Below are positions 63,839-64,000 of a stretch of 64,000 nt of DNA, one piece after another. The notes under the pieces are model-generated. The model saw only the letters and a list, made by a program, of their open reading frames with translations, was not told the DNA's origin and did not search any database. The position numbers and the translations under genes were made by a program. How positions within the stretch are numbered: the first letter of the stretch is position 1; every line of letters begins with the position of its first letter. The stretch covers positions 62,001-126,000 of the forward strand of contig NZ_CP119422.1 in the NCBI RefSeq assembly GCF_030506285.1, in the 5' to 3' direction. This stretch comes from Catalinimonas niigatensis (GTDB lineage Bacteria; Bacteroidota; Bacteroidia; Cytophagales; Cyclobacteriaceae).

Positions 63839-64000
63839 CTAATTCCTAACGTTTTGAAACAAAAAAGCTTTCAACACACCAAAAAACTCATCGTCCACAA
63901 AATACCGGGTATACATATTCAATGGTAAAAAATCTATTGCTTTTCTAAGTCTGGGCAGATAGAAGGGACAACTCGCAAGCGTTGTATTGGCTGCAGCATC
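63839..64000 (-). CDS. C-terminal part of a gene leaving at the right edge (unidentified)
   Basis: The minus-strand frame is open from the window end to a TAG at 63839-63841 and encodes 53 residues with a protein-like composition, including FYLPRLRKAIDFLPLNMYTR, YFVDDEFFGVLKAF and an end at FQNVRN. No start lies inside the window. The family was not recognised. The 232 bases between it and the ATP-grasp start hold nothing else and probably carry that operon's promoter. Confidence 0.5.
   Translation of the reverse strand, partial: DAAANTTLASCPFYLPRLRKAIDFLPLNMYTRYFVDDEFFGVLKAFLFQNVRN

Overview
The window looks like chromosomal DNA of a Bacteroidota, most likely a Cytophagales-type and probably marine bacterium. 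The evidence is a SusC/SusD pair, a C-terminal type IX secretion (T9SS) sorting domain, the bacillithiol enzyme BshB1, many Bacteroidota-style lipoprotein signals, two TAnnTTTG-type promoter elements and moderate GC. No rRNA, tRNA or CRISPR array was seen. The species cannot be fixed from the sequence.

Layout. 1-2.7 kb holds unrelated small genes: a possible Cys/His deamidase-fold protein, a CrtO-like acyltransferase, a DUF2200 protein, a GldM-C-like exported protein and a frameshifted relic. 2.8-6.8 kb has a GH97 glucosidase without a signal peptide, a DoxX protein and small unknowns. 6.9-8.1 kb is a decayed IS4-type transposase. 8.2-13.7 kb (minus) is a peptidase operon: a DUF885 gene broken by a 4-base duplication, then DPP-IV, then aminopeptidase P. 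13.9-16.1 kb is a GH31 lipoprotein diverging from the next block.

16.5-32.2 kb is the most interesting part. A plus-strand SusC-SusD-LamG/T9SS protein-lipoprotein-surface phosphodiesterase-DUF5690 transporter series meets, with a 4-bp 3' overlap, a minus-strand phosphonate catabolic operon: phosphonoacetate hydrolase PhnA, phosphonoacetaldehyde dehydrogenase PhnY and a TIGR03364-type FAD oxidoreductase. An XRE-cupin regulator lies upstream. Read together, this suggests a PUL-like locus that releases an aminoethylphosphonate-type compound at the surface, imports it and converts it to acetate and phosphate without a visible transaminase. The enzyme identities are well supported; the link between the two halves is inference.

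32.7-38.5 kb is a three-gene RND efflux operon. 38.6-41.7 kb (minus) has a rhamnonate-dehydratase-like enolase-superfamily enzyme and a GH39 enzyme. 42.3-44 kb is gamma-glutamyltransferase. 44.1-48 kb (minus) is a six-PAS histidine kinase with a CheY-like partner. 48.2-48.9 kb is bshB1, followed by a degenerate 43-bp tandem repeat. 49.4-54.5 kb (minus) has an exported 11-residue-repeat protein, two Gfo/Idh/MocA oxidoreductases, a sulfatase-modifying-factor-like protein without the catalytic Cys, and a DUF2141 protein. 54.7-57.2 kb has an HTTM/gamma-carboxylase-like gene interrupted by an in-frame TGA, an NTF2-like protein and a LOG-family protein. 57.2-60.3 kb has a phage-type protein, TatA and an M48 protease. 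60.3-63.6 kb (minus) is the circularly permuted ATP-grasp / alpha-E / transglutaminase operon. Both window ends carry gene fragments.

At least four genes are visibly broken (relic at 2.45 kb, IS4 transposase, DUF885, HTTM). Two of these are single lesions that could be real mutations or assembly errors.
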